NCBI GenBank assembly: GCA_002633005.1
Contig: NMRA01000172.1
Location: 424,348-488,347, forward strand
DNA from: Phoronis australis
Taxonomy: Eukaryota; Phoronida; Phoronidae
Length of the DNA stretch: 64,000 nt
Direction: 5' to 3'
The notes below the pieces were generated by a model. It worked only from the letters and a program-made list of their open reading frames with translations, had not been told where the DNA came from and searched no databases. The position numbers and the translations under genes were made by a program. Below are positions 38,593-50,325 of the stretch, in pieces. The stretch's first letter is position 1; each line of letters starts with the position of its first letter.

Positions 38593-38862
38593 TTGGTCTC
38601 GTTTTGGAATCCAGGCACATTTTCATTGGTCATGTCTGAAACCGTTGAGCTATATGGCCTGGTAAATGTTCTGGATAACCGTGTAACAATACCGGAAGTG
38701 AATGGTATCTTCAAGAAAGTGGATTCTGCTCGATTCAAAAGTAACACATCGAGCTGGCTTTATCCTCTTGCTCCGCATTTGATTGGCTTTGATTTATGTT
38801 GGGACGACGAAGAGCTAAAACGTAAAGCATCCACGGATCATGATTTGTCAAGTTGTGAATGA
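38593..38862 (+). CDS. Unrecognised ORF, 89 residues
   Basis: Open from MVSFWNPG; a second Met with better context starts MSETVELYGLVNVLDNRVTI. The product is acidic at its end (CWDDEELKRKASTDHDLSS) and has no membrane segment. Its stop overlaps the ATG of the next ORF by ATGA. It may be an intact small gene, one half of a frameshifted gene, or chance. No family recognised. Confidence 0.35.
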   Translation: MVSFWNPGTFSLVMSETVELYGLVNVLDNRVTIPEVNGIFKKVDSARFKSNTSSWLYPLAPHLIGFDLCWDDEELKRKASTDHDLSSCE

Positions 38863-39080
38863 GGAGGAAGCCTTTGGGGTCCGGATCTCCTGATCCTCCA
38901 TTTTTGCATTGCTGCAAAGGTGGAATATTAAATGCTCCCTATGTCTGTCCTAATTGCCAGGCTCAGAATGCCACTAGTGAACTAGACAACCAGGCATCTT
39001 TGCCGTGTGACAAAATGAGTGAACGACAAAATTTGCACAGCTTTATAGACAAAGCTTCATCTGATCAAATATCAGGATAA
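38859..39080 (+). CDS. Unrecognised Cys-rich ORF overlapping the previous one by ATGA
   Basis: 73 residues starting MRRKPLGSGSPDPPFLHCCK, followed by APYVCPNCQAQN. The CC ... CxxC arrangement could bind a metal. The frame is -1 relative to the preceding ORF, and a stop codon (TGA) sits directly before the ATG, so simple read-through is impossible. No family recognised. Confidence 0.35.
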   Translation: MRRKPLGSGSPDPPFLHCCKGGILNAPYVCPNCQAQNATSELDNQASLPCDKMSERQNLHSFIDKASSDQISG

Positions 39081-39292
39081 CGCATTGTCTTCTCCAACAA
39101 TCAGTTAATTCACATGACCAATTAGTTCCAGTAGCAACACGAAGACCATTTTGCTACTTGACCATTCATTGTTTAAATAATGTAATCCGAAGTGAAACTT
39201 CAACTTCAGCTTTGACTCATCTTTTACTCTTTCTAATTTAAGCATAGTGTGAGACTTTTTAAAACAATGATGAATTGCAATCGTATACTAAC

Positions 39293-39582
39293 CTTCTGTT
39301 CTTTAATTTCCACGCTTGTATGTTACTAAACGAGACCACTCTTGGTATTGTGGCTGACTCCACCACCCGTACTCGAACGCCGCTGTTTATTTCCTGGAGC
39401 TTTGTAATGTCATTCAAAGACGCTGGCCGCACGACATGGCCCGACCGTGTGTTCGGGTGGGCCGTCGGGGGCACTGAATCCGGCAAAACTGGCAGAACGT
39501 CATCATGTTCATCGTTTAATGCAGTGCCGTAAACGTAGTTGTCGTCCTTCTTAGAATCAGTCTCCTTGGCGATGTTTTCCAT
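39293..39582 (-). CDS. Probable first coding exon of an unrecognised gene
   Basis: Starts MENIAKETDSKKDDNYVYGT and runs 96 codons plus 2 nt to a donor (AAG then GTTAGT). The N-terminal half is acidic; the second half (NSGVRVRVVESATIPRVVSF) looks like a small beta-rich fold, followed by AWKLKNRR. Codon use is strongly coding-like. Later exons would lie at lower coordinates on the minus strand. I could not place them with confidence, and no family is recognised. Confidence 0.55.
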
Positions 39583-40443
39583 GACGGCAAAATCATGAAT
39601 GTCTGTGTTTACGTATCACCAAAAACTTGAGAACCATCATTTGTCAAGCTTGATTAACACCGCTTGAGTTGTTCTCTGTTTGTTTATAGCTAAAAAGAAA
39701 GGTCCAGTGACAGATATTACACGTTCGTTTGGTTTAATAAACCGATTTTTCAGCTGTTTCAAAACACGAGTGAAGAGAAAATCGATAAGACGCTTTTCTT
39801 TTTAGAAAAGAAAATTTTGAGCGATATGGCAAGGAGCTTCTACGCCTTTCAGCTGACAGAATGTTGTCATTTATCTTGAAGCGATTGAGTGACAACCAAG
39901 GAATCGTATGTAAACATATTTTAGCAAATTAGATGTAAAAATTCAGTTGGCTATCGACACTTCGCCATCTAGGATACCCAAAGCTACATTTTACGTCTAA
40001 ATTTTTCTGATAAACAAGTTTTCAAATAGCTCTTTCATCAAGTGTATTTTGTTTTGATCCAAACGGTTTTCAGAAAACGCTTACATGTCTTAGCTGGTCA
40101 ATGAGCTTTAGATCTTAAACGATGAACCCAAGAAGTGATCAAGCAATTTTTTTACTAATTTGCCTTATAGACAGACAGTTTGAACGAAATTTGTATGATG
40201 TAGCCCATTCTAGTAACGCTACTGGGTTTTGCAGATTCTATAAACTAACAATTTAAAAAACATCCAAACATTGGCAAATTTGTCTCGTTATTATTCCTCG
40301 TAGTCGAACGGAATGTTTGTAAATATCAGTGAAGTTGAAATTTGACTCTACTTAAACCAGTTACTGTCATGTTGTGGGGTAAAAAATAACTTTCTTCGTT
40401 GTCGTACATGCAATTGCCATTTTTAAACACCGTCATCATTTCT

Positions 40444-40654
40444 CTATCCTTTCAGTTGATCACGATTAGCTACAGTATAACCTTTGGCAGTTTCCCAGAC
40501 CACCACGCTGCTTCTGTGGCCAACCGTAACCCGCCAGTTGCAAGCAACTTGATGATCCTGTTCTGAATCATACTGAATCGCTAGTTCCTGACAATTTTTG
40601 ATATCAGTTCTAATCTCAGTAAGGAAGGAGAGCAATTCTATGAATTCATGTTGA
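40444..40654 (-). CDS. Probable terminal exon of an unrecognised gene
   Basis: After acceptor GCTTTAG the phase-2 frame encodes QHEFIELLSFLTEIRTDIKN, then CQELAIQYDSEQDHQVACNW, ending ANRDQLKG and TAG. A helical start and beta-like end give clear coding character. A possible first exon for the same gene is MTSDD with a GTAAGT donor at 42054-42068 on the same strand, and 41735-41810 (QLDSRLALLYSRNQFRD) may be an internal exon. Phases do not join directly, so the model is incomplete. No family recognised. Confidence 0.45.
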
Positions 40655-43600
40655 CTAAAGCAAAACCTGTTTTTGACAGAAGAAACAGATTTGTTTATCT
40701 TTAAATGTGCTATAAAGCGACTGTATGTAAATCACTTGACTTTTTGATTTGTGCCTCTCATTGTCTTTACACTTAACTCATTACTCAACTCATATCAAAG
40801 TTAGAAGTGATTTCTAGCCAATAACCACCTGAATTCCATTATTTGAATGAGAATGGTACAATAGCTGAATCCCTTCAGCCTTAAAACACCCGACCCATTC
40901 TTTTGCCTTTGCTTCAGTCTAATTTTAGTTCTGATTTCTTGTACTTAAACTACAGAAAGTCATGCACCTTCAAAAGCATGAAATGATTTCTAAACATTCG
41001 CAAGAACATACGGTCCTTTGCTAACTAACTTTAAAGGGTGTCAAGCCGACTCCAGGTGCGACTTTAATGGCACCCTCACACTGGGGGGTGTAAATTATTA
41101 CCTGGACTGTATTGTACTGCACACATAATTAACCAAAACATTAAACGTTTTATTGACATTTGTCCTATAACATAATAAAAGTTTTCTACAACAACGCAAT
41201 TTATAATTGTAACTACTCGATTTGAGTTCCCGCTCTAGTCCAATTGCTTAACATGTGCAGGACAGCCTTAGTGAGTTTATTCGGTAACGTCAGTGAGCTT
41301 CAACAGATTCAAGAACGCTACTTAAAGAACTTTCTACACACTGTGTTCTGTTCCAAGGTGTGTTTCTAGCAACATGGACAAACTGTAAGCTTTTTTAGGA
41401 ACTTAAATCAAGATAAGCAAATGTCAACTGCCAGCAGCGTCTAAAATATGAAACGAACATCTGGGGTCCAATAGTGTAAGCGCGTACATGTCAGGTACAT
41501 GTAAAAGATAATAATCCTAGGAGCGCTTCCAGACTAATCCAGCGTTTTGTCACATACATCACATATTTCTGACCGAGTTGAATACCGTGTATATATACTG
41601 TTGAAATTGATGTCGTATTTTTATGAGGACTATAAATTACACTTTTTGTAGAATGACCTTATACGTCACTTTACCAACGAACAGGTAAAGAGAGAGAAAT
41701 ATGAATCCAAAATATATTTCCTTATTTGTAAAGTACATCACGGAATTGGTTCCTAGAGTACAGTAACGCCAGTCGTGAATCAAGTTGTTGTCCTTGCAGA
41801 CTCTGCATTGCTTAGGAACCATTGATAGATAGGCCTACACATAGTCAGAATTCTATAACTGACTCCTGTAAGCTGTCCGCGTGCAGAGACCGCTGTGAAG
41901 AACTTGGGACGATCAAACATGGACTTACACATTTGGCTGACAACGAATGTTTACAAACAATCACAGAAAGGGTATAGCCCTAATCTAACTCATTGTAAAT
42001 AAAAAGGTAAGAAACTAAAGGGCTGTAGAGCGCAACTTAAATAACATACTTACATCATCGGAAGTCATTCTCAAATCTACTGCTTGTTTGTCGATGTATG
42101 AAACGTCAAAAAATTCATGATTTTCTCTTCAAAAGAAAAACCTGATGCACTGTAGTTCAACAGTCACTGTCGTTATATGCAGGTGATTGTTTTGTAAGCC
42201 AAACTATCCGTTTACCCTTTGTGGAGTATTACACAGTAAACATGGCTTAATTTAGAATATTTAATGTACCACGAAAGCTATTGAAAATCTTCAGTTTTAT
42301 ATTATGTGAAGTGCGACGGTCTTTGTTAGTGCCCTGGGTACAATAAACGAGCGTTAAAAGTGGGCAATAATAATTTGTTATAACGGTTAAGAACATGAAT
42401 AGGGTGTTTAAGAAAGCCAACAATTAATGCTTTGTTCGTGCCTTTACTTAGCCACTATTGTCGTTAACGCCAGGACCATAATGGAACGTTACTACCAGCT
42501 CTCAGCCATTCAGAACGGTCGTAACCTGCGACCAACAGAGGTCGCGAAATCATTGCCCTTTGACTCCGCTGGACTGAAGAATCGTGAGAACCCGTTTGGT
42601 TTGTACCACATACGCATAATGGACGGACTGACGTCACCCAGTCAGGCTCTATCAACACACAAAACCTATCCCTGGGTTATCTGGAAAGTACCAGGGTGCT
42701 TGGCATAAAACCAGAAAAACCGATGAATGCGAGTCAACCTGTCAATATCGTCACGGCTTCCACTTCGCTCCGCCACCGAATATTTGTTAAACACTTGAGA
42801 AGATTTCTGGACGTATCTAGGATGTACCTGACTAAAACCAAGCACGTTAAATTAAGTATTGGTTGGTGTGTCACAACAAACTGTTCCTATGTTACGTTTA
42901 GCAGACTTCAACCAAGCAAATCCTCAAGTAGAAATAAGTTTTCACATTCTTCAACCGTTTGAAATAGTTTCTTATAATGGCCGTGAGCGAATGTTTGAGT
43001 GAGCACGCGATCCGCTCTCGAGCGAAAATGTGCTAAACAGTGTAAAAGCCAGTTATACACTGAAAATAAAAATGTGACGTCTGTCTTTTGCAAGTTCAAT
43101 ATCTTCATACGATTTATTGAAAAATCTAAAAATGAAGAGAAACGTTCTCATCATTCAGTACATGGTTTCCAATCGAACCAGTTACGTGCTAGAAGCGCCC
43201 GACATCAAGCGTTAAGGCCTAACACTATTCTCAAGTACTTTGTAATTCACCTCATACTGAAGCACTTTGTAATTCATGCCATACTTACTGTAGAACAGTA
43301 CGTTCTGCAGCTCTAACCTAAATTTCAAGAAACAACTCAAAATTTTTACGTATTTTTGAGAATAACTTTAAGTGAATTTATTCTAGCTAGTATCACTGCA
43401 AAAGCGTTTCACAGACGTAATTGACATGTATGAGTCGATGGGCTCAAAAAACGAACATTGCCAAGCTACTCAACAACCCTATTACTAATTAAGGTTGCTC
43501 TTGTGCCAGTAAAATTCTATATTCCCCAATATCTACATAAATACGGCTCCTATCAAATTCTACAAAGCCAGTCTTCATTCTTCGATATTCATATCACAAA

Positions 43601-43774
43601 GTGGTGGGTGTAAAGTACGTGTACGAATCTACTTAAATTGTTGAGACTTAACGAATTCCAGATGATCCTTAAATTAACGTGTAAATGAGACAAACGCCTA
43701 GAATGAAAGAGACTTTAAAAAAAGCGGCAAGCTATTTTGCTGGTTATTTGCTCCAGTTCCGTCTTAATGTCACC
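40655..43774. other. Mostly non-coding stretch
   Basis: Contains only the weak exon candidates mentioned with 40444-40654. ORFs at 42427-42708 (plus) and 42908-43108 (minus) lack splice signals or domains. Confidence 0.5.
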
Positions 43775-43854
43775 ATGACTTTGTTTGGGCAGGTTGTCGT
43801 CCTCTGTTGTCTTTTGGTGAACAGTCTACATTTTGTCAAGACAGAAACCTCAAC
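43775..43854 (+). CDS. Candidate signal-peptide exon of a secreted protein
   Basis: ATG in a good context (CACCATGA) starts MTLFGQVVVLCCLLVNSLHF, a hydrophobic secretion signal, followed by VKTETS and a GTACGT donor in phase 2. The plus-strand Cys-rich exons at 48687 and 50171 need such a signal. At least one connecting exon is missing, because phases do not match directly. A short segment at about 45464-45520 with a good acceptor (ATTTTCAG) and donor (AAG then GTAAAC) is a candidate. Confidence 0.4.
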
Positions 43855-44400
43855 GTACGTAGATATCTGTTTCAGTGTTAATCACATCGGATTGAGAATA
43901 ATGCATGCGAATGAAGCGTTTTAGCTTCTAAACAATTTGAAGTGTGGGTGGTATTTCAAAAAGTTTTGTGGTACATTATATATTTACCACTTAAAAATTC
44001 ACCAAAAAGTCTCAAATATTCTTTTTTTATCTTGCAAATAACTCAATAACAATGAACGCGAAGTGTTCTCTCTTCTAAAACGATACATTTTCGGCAAAAG
44101 AGCACCATCAGCGCGGAATGGAACCCGCAACTCTCTCGGTCCCTGTCGCACGCTCTGATGGCGCGATCAAAGATATTATAATTCCTATACTGTGACTAGG
44201 ATATCTTTGGAGCAGATAAATCCCCATGGATGAATACTTCAAGCGTATTAAGTTCATGCTTTACATATTATGAATTAAAACTCATAATCACTGGACTTGA
44301 TGTCAGCGAATGTCTCGCAGACAACGAAGCGAATTTTTGGAGATTTGTAAAACTATCATAAAAACACAACTGATTTTGTTATTTTATATCTCTAGAAAAA

Positions 44401-44541
44401 ACTGATCAACACATCAACACACCAACACACCAACACGCCAACACACCAACAAACCACCACACCAACACACCTACACACCAACACACGTACACACCAACAC
44501 ACCTACATACTAACACACCACCACACCACCACACCAACACA
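44401..44541. repeat. Tandem repeat, 10-bp unit ACACCAACAC
   Basis: About 14 imperfect units of ACACCAACAC and its variants (CACACC, TACACC). Confidence 0.9.
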
Positions 44542-45657
44542 TCTCTCCCGTCCAACAATAATCTCCAAAATGTGGGTCTCTTCATTAAATTGTTGCGGGT
44601 GATAAAAGTAATGCTGCTGGCTCAGCTGCCTTCGCAAGTCTGGTGTAAATTTTATTGCATCCAATCAAACCACATTTCGTCCAGTTTGAAATTTCAATTA
44701 AGACAACTGCACCGCGCACAAAGCGTATGCACAAAAACGCTTAGCATTCACTAATTTTATTCGCTGTCTCTCGTAAAAGCAACCCAAGTTGTTGCGATCG
44801 AAGTATTAAACAATGGGCACTTCTTTACGTACTATTTTAAAACTTGTCTCATTCTCAGTGCTAGAGACTGTGGGAAATGACGCTCTTGTGTACAACGTAT
44901 GTAAATTTACGTGTGTGCGCCTATTTGATAAATGTTGGACATTTTTGTAAGGAGAACTTTAATAGATTGTTTTGGTTTGCATCAGGATAAAAATGGATTA
45001 AACATAGAATGTTATCAGCTGAATAATTGTGATTGTTGCATGACCCCAAAACATTGGCAAAGTTATGTGTTACGCCGTTGTGAGGCTACTGGGCCCTCTA
45101 GGTCAAAATTATCCTAACAGCCTACGTTGATCTCTTAGACGTAGGGATAATTCATTTACCCAATTATTGAGAACCAGCATTTGAACTTTGTTTTTTAGTT
45201 GCGTGAGATACATACCACCACGCCTTTTCTCTTGGTACATGCCTTGCGACTTCACAATAAACCGTGATGAAATGTGCGTCGTGTTGACTTGCCCAGAGAG
45301 TAAGTGATAAGATAAAGTGATGTTGATTGAGCAGATTCACTTGTCTGTTGTCTTTTGTTAGTAAAGATTCATAAGTATTCTTTTGTTTGTAATGATACAT
45401 AACTACTTGTCCTCACTGGTTCCGTCTCTTCTAATGCGGCGACCTATCTACACCATTTTCAGTTACAATGCCACCTGCCTCCAACAGCAGCAAATCCTAT
45501 CGGTCAGACTCGTAGGAAGGTAAACATTTTGGTGGGAAGGGGGGAGGGGGGCACAGACAAAAGGTCAACTAGCTGATCTCAACGTAATCGGTAGTCTGGT
45601 TCAACAAAAGTCCTCGTTTCCTCTCTGTCTGAAAACAACAGTAAATAAACTAGAAAG

Positions 45658-45682
45658 ATTATTGTCACGGCGTGACAATAAT
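45658..45682. other. Perfect 11-bp hairpin
   Basis: ATTATTGTCAC, a GGC loop, then GTGACAATAAT: a perfect inverted repeat in non-coding DNA. It could be a binding site for a dimeric regulator or a chance palindrome. Confidence 0.5.
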
Positions 45683-45737
45683 GGACTTTGCGCGTGCGAT
45701 TAAAGGAATTGTTATGGGACGTTACTGACAGCAACCC

Positions 45738-46350
45738 GTTTACCAATATGAAAAGGAATTCTTAAAATTGTAGAAGAAATTACATGTTTATATTTTGATG
45801 CCCTTTTCACTAATTGACCCCATCCGGTGCATTATAAGCGTCTTGAGGAGAATTATTGCAAAGCCCGTGAAAAGTGTGTTTAATGCTGAGATTCACAGTT
45901 GTCAAACGGTAGACACATCGGAATACTTGGTGGACAAATTTTCAGAAGAAAAATGCACCTAATGACCCCATAGTTGCACTAAATGACTTGAAACTTGTAT
46001 TTCGAATTGAATTAGACGTACCAACCAGACTTGTGAATTTGAAGTGTCTAGTTTGCACTCAATGACCTTTGACCGATTTTCTCTGATTGGATAGCCCTGT
46101 TGCTTAGCAAAATAAGGTATTTTATTGGCATGTAGGTTAACACCAATGTGCTGGAATTGAAGAGAATTCCTTGAAAATGTAGGAGAAATAACCTTCTCAA
46201 AAATAGATGACCTTTGTACTAATTGACCCCATCTAGTGCATTACAAGCCCTTTTAGTAGAACTATTGCAAAGTCCGTAAAAAGTATATTTAATGCTGAGA
46301 ATCACAGTTGTCTAACAGTTGACACATCAGCATACTTGCTGAATGAAAAG
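45738..46350. repeat. Two diverged direct copies of a roughly 205-bp unit
   Basis: The segments 45740-45945 and 46150-46350 share ACTAATTGACCCCATC, GTGCATTA, ATTGCAAAG, TTTAATGCTGAGA, TCACAGTTGTC and GACACATC in the same order, offset by about 406 bp. Non-coding. Confidence 0.75.
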
Positions 46351-47667
46351 GATAAATAAACTAAGTCAAAATGCCCTAAAACACCGATATCTTAAAGGGA
46401 TGTTTCCAGATTATCAAAAATTGTCTTGTGGAGTTCGTGAGTCACAAAATGCGCATGTGCATTCTCCCGGAATTCAATGTGCACCAATATTCACTGAAGC
46501 ATCAATTTCGTACAAGATATAATTGGCAAAAAGATCACGTAAGAATGATATTACAAGATCAGCTGGTGTTCATAGATAGCTACATGTACATGTAAATCAG
46601 AATCCTGCACACCGTGGCAGGTTACAATAAGTAACTAGATATTTGAACTTGTTAGACAATTCGACATGACCAAGATTGAAAGACCCATCTCAACATAAAC
46701 CCGCAATATTTACCCATTGTTATCATAAGTTATTGAACATTTATTACTTTTTCCCATACCCACGTTACTGGAAGAAAACTTCTTTTTGTTTCATTTTAGT
46801 TTAAATCTCCTTAAAACGGATTTCAATGCAAGTTAGTTCTCTTGAAACTTAGACCCAAATAATGTCATTCAACACAACTCGAAATATTTGTGAAATTTAA
46901 CTAAATTTGATATGATTTTCAGCTTAATTTTTATTTTTGGTGGTGCCCCGCCACCTAAAATGGCCGCCGTAATGAGTGACAGTCGACTCACACATTATGG
47001 GTACTCTTAATGAGGATTCTGCGGAAACCACGCCCACTTAATATTAACAGTAAAATAAGGAAAACAAGAACAGGGCTGAACGTTAAGATATGTTTATATT
47101 GTAATGAAATCTTTTGACTGCCGAAACTCATCCTGTATTCTAAATTGGTGAATATAGAGGGAAGTTTGTGATCGAGTTTGCAAACAAAAGGTTTCAGTCG
47201 AATGTGGACGGGCCTTAAGTGCGTTGAGATGATGCATGACGTAAATGCCTCCCTACAACTATGCTCGTAAGGCAAGAACCCCAAAAGATAAATTCTCATA
47301 AAATCCACAGTCTCAGTTTCTTCATTATTGCAATAATCATGTAGGTAACTGTCCTCCAGCGCCTAACAAAGCTATGCCGGTCATGACCTCCATGATTACG
47401 CCCAGACGCCTTCAGATTATTGCATATGCCTCCTCCCTTGCCCTCCCCATTCTACGGCTCAAAGTCCTCTGACATATTTTTCTATATGGGAGCAACTTAG
47501 CTCGTGTGGATTTTAAAGAGATTTATGTTAAGTTGACCCTTGAAATTTGCTTTGACTGAGATGCGACGGGATACTATAATCACCGACTCTAATTTTCAAA
47601 CTTTTGATCATCCTGTGTGGCCAAAGTTGATCTATTGGGATCGCATCAGTTTTTTATGACCTCTAAG

Positions 47668-47920
47668 TTATGACCAAACGTTTTTGCGTATACTCTATAA
47701 TATCTAATCGCTTTTTGAAGTTCGAATGGTACTTAAAACCTCTTCAGTTTTGTTATGACATACCGTTTTTGCGTAACTTACCTCTACGATATTTATCGCC
47801 TTTTGAATTTCGAATGGTACTTAAAAACAGCATCAATTTTGTAATGACAAGACGTTTTTATGTGCACTGTATAACATCTATCGCTTTTGAACTTCTAATG
47901 GTACTTAAAACCACACAGCT
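47668..47920. repeat. Three diverged tandem copies of a roughly 85-bp unit
   Basis: Units start near 47668, 47753 and 47842. Each contains ATGAC, CGTTTTT, TATCGCTTTTGAA-like sequence and AATGGTACTTAAAA. The 112-codon ORF across it is a by-product of the repeat. Confidence 0.75.
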
Positions 47921-48247
47921 GATAGGCGTAGTAAGAGGGGGGGTAGGGTTTGTGTGTCGTCTTCATCATGAAATAGCTATAATCCTCAGTCCTCACAAGT
48001 GTTCTTGATTTGGAATCACATGCATTTTTTTAAATCCTGAAACAATTTCCCCAGCAGGAAAATCATTTTCAGACAACTATTTTTCATAATACGTCCCATC
48101 GCCTATATTCGGAAAATGACAAATTTCTATTTCTACCTTTCTAATGTACCAAATATAAGCGCGGTCGGGAGCACAGGGGTCGGATAACCGCAAAATATGT
48201 GAGCAACACCGACATAGGTAGTGGACCAATGTGTTGAAGGGAGCTAG

Positions 48248-48330
48248 TGTGTACATGTATGTATGTATGTACACAATACACCTTCAAATGAGACTCATAC
48301 ATCCATCCATCCATACATACATACATTAAT
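48248..48330. repeat. ATGT / CATC-CATA short repeats
   Basis: TGTATGTATGTATGT at 48255-48271 and CATCCATCCATCCATACATACATA at 48300-48325 face each other as an imperfect inverted pair. Confidence 0.7.
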
Positions 48331-48686
48331 GCTTACATGTATACTCCGGCGTTATTAGTTAAGTTTATTGTCAATAACGTGGTGAAATAAACAGTAGGTC
48401 GTGTTTCTTAAAAATCCTTGTTTTTGTTGGATATTCACTGAAACTACTAACTTTGAGAAAGTCTACGCAGCGTAGAAAGTACGCTCAAGTTCCTATATTC
48501 GGAAATGTTTCGTAATTATATAGGCCTGTGGTCCAAATTTCTGGTACAGGATTAAAATATTTTCGATGATCCCTCATACATGCTTTGCCGTCTCGTTACA
48601 AAGCAGTTTTCTAATAACTTTGGCCCTGTAACATGTATTTCGTACTAAGGTTATTGCTTTTTTCCAAATTGTGCTCATTACAAAAG

Positions 48687-48863
48687 AGTGCCAAGACCAA
48701 GGCGGCGTTAGAGACGAGGGTGAATCCTGGACCGAGTCTCGACCCGATGGATCATCGTTTCGTTGCACCTGTGGCTACCCAATTACCTGGGTTTTCCCTT
48801 CGCCGGACGACATACCGCCAAATTTACCTCGCATCCCACCAACCAAAAACTGCTACAGAAACG
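48687..48863 (+). CDS. FN1/VWC-like module exon of a secreted protein
   Basis: Frame: ECQDQGGVRDEGESWTESRP, DGSSFRCTCGYPITWVFP, then a Pro-rich hinge (PDDIPPNLPRIPP) and TKNCYRNG, ending at a GTAATG donor in phase 1. The pattern C-x(n)-GESW-x(n)-C-T-C is that of fibronectin type I and related von Willebrand C modules. The acceptor is CAAAAG. The next exon (50171) joins in phase, and its module has the same Cys layout, which supports both. Confidence 0.65.
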
Positions 48864-50170
48864 GTAATGTGATATCAGTATAATTTTCGTTTTATTCTAT
48901 AAACCTTGAATCGAAAATCATTGTTTGTACTCATAACCTTCGATAACACGTAATCAATTAAATAAAAATATTTTTTTACAACTTTGTGTTATCGTGGTAA
49001 GGTGGATCAACATGTGCAAGGCGTCCAATGAATGTCTGTCTCTTGATAATAAACCAATCGGAACACAAAGGTCACTTAACCTGAGAAGAAACATGGGCCA
49101 CGCAGAACTGAAAAAAGTGGGTGAGCTATAGCCCCCCCAGCCCCCTATGGTGCGCCGCCCATGAGGAAACGGTGAAGACATTGACGTAGTTAAAAAGTTA
49201 TAACTAAATACCCGTTAGACGCTGTTTTAACAGTTAAAACAGAAAACACGTTGCCGTTTCTATGGAAATTGTCAATTGCATTATATTAGGCTGCCTTATG
49301 AACAAAGATCAAATAGAGCTACAGTTATTGAATTGCCCTATTTTGGCAGGAACTTTCACTTCCGCCTGGTCTGTTCACAACATGATGTAGACTCGATTAT
49401 ATTTTGACGACTTATTTACGAGGGTATATTTCTCAAACGGGAAATTGCCCTCGTTGTTACCACTGCATACTATCCGTACCTTCAAACTTATTCCGGGAAT
49501 TCCAAAAGCTAGCAACACTTTTGATTATAACTCCAAAAACATACTTGGTTCTCGGCCTGATGTCTAATCTTTGTACTCGATATGGAATTCGAAATTATAT
49601 TAGACATTTTTTATTATATTTTTGCGTGAATTCAAGACAACCCATGCCGTATGGAGGTCGCAAGGTATTTTTAATTTGCGAGATCGCCTACGGGACACTT
49701 CCATTGTTTTCCTTTGTTGCGTCTTTGTTGGACCCAGCAATACAGGTCGCATGGATATCGCACCTAGGGCGCACATCAGCCCCTTACCGATAACTGATGG
49801 CCATTACCTTTATTATATGACAAACCTCACTTACCTTCACTTACCTGCCTTTGTACAGCTTTTCAAAAATACCCCGAGACCTTGTCTGAAATCGATGCGG
49901 GAGTGCCTATTTAGTTTTATATTTTAATCAGTTAAAGTATGCCTCGAAATGAGATCGATGTTCTGTAGAGGCGTGAATCTCGCTGAAACGGAAGAACAGG
50001 TAGGACTTTGCGAGATTCTTGAGTCGGCGAAAGTCTCCCCAGAACCAACTAATATGCTTTTTGTCCTAAGAGAGACTTTCAATCCTCCGTCATTGACTAA
50101 AGCTCTTAGTCCTTTTGCACACGAGCGTGGTTTAGTAATGTATGATTGTCTGAATCCTTTTTCCTAACAG

Positions 50171-50325
50171 GATGTGAACGAGAAGACGGAAGTCACATGG
50201 CGATTGGAGATACTTTCTATGAAACAAGAAACTCCAAACTCAGAAAGTGTACTTGCGTAAATGAGCCAAACCCTCTGATATTTGACGACGCGCCACCTTC
50301 GCATATTCGCTGCAGAACAGCGTAG
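50171..50325 (+). CDS. FN1/VWC-like terminal exon of the same secreted protein
   Basis: After acceptor CCTAACAG the frame gives a second module: CEREDGSHMAIGDTFYETRN, SKLRKCTCVNEP, then ending HIRCRTA and TAG. The GDTF...CTC...C arrangement matches the module in the preceding exon (GESW...CTC...C). The gene ends here and converges on the minus-strand gene that ends at 51256. AATAAA-type signals lie at 50787-50825. Known proteins with such modules are extracellular; the precise family cannot be named. Confidence 0.65.

Noticed and set aside
42427-42708. 93-codon plus-strand ORF
   Set aside because: Tempting composition, but no splice sites, domain or partner exon; the opposite strand is equally open.
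42908-43108. 66-codon minus-strand ORF with a helical look
   Set aside because: No acceptor or donor of quality and no recognisable family; chance ORF cannot be excluded.
44100-44172. tRNA-like segment on the minus strand (matching 7-bp ends GCGCCAT/ATGGTGC and a GGTTCCATTCC box)
   Set aside because: The T-stem does not pair beyond two bases and no proper D or anticodon arm forms; at best a decayed tRNA-derived repeat.
47670-48008. 112-codon plus-strand ORF
   Set aside because: It reads through three diverged tandem repeat units and an unrelated flank.
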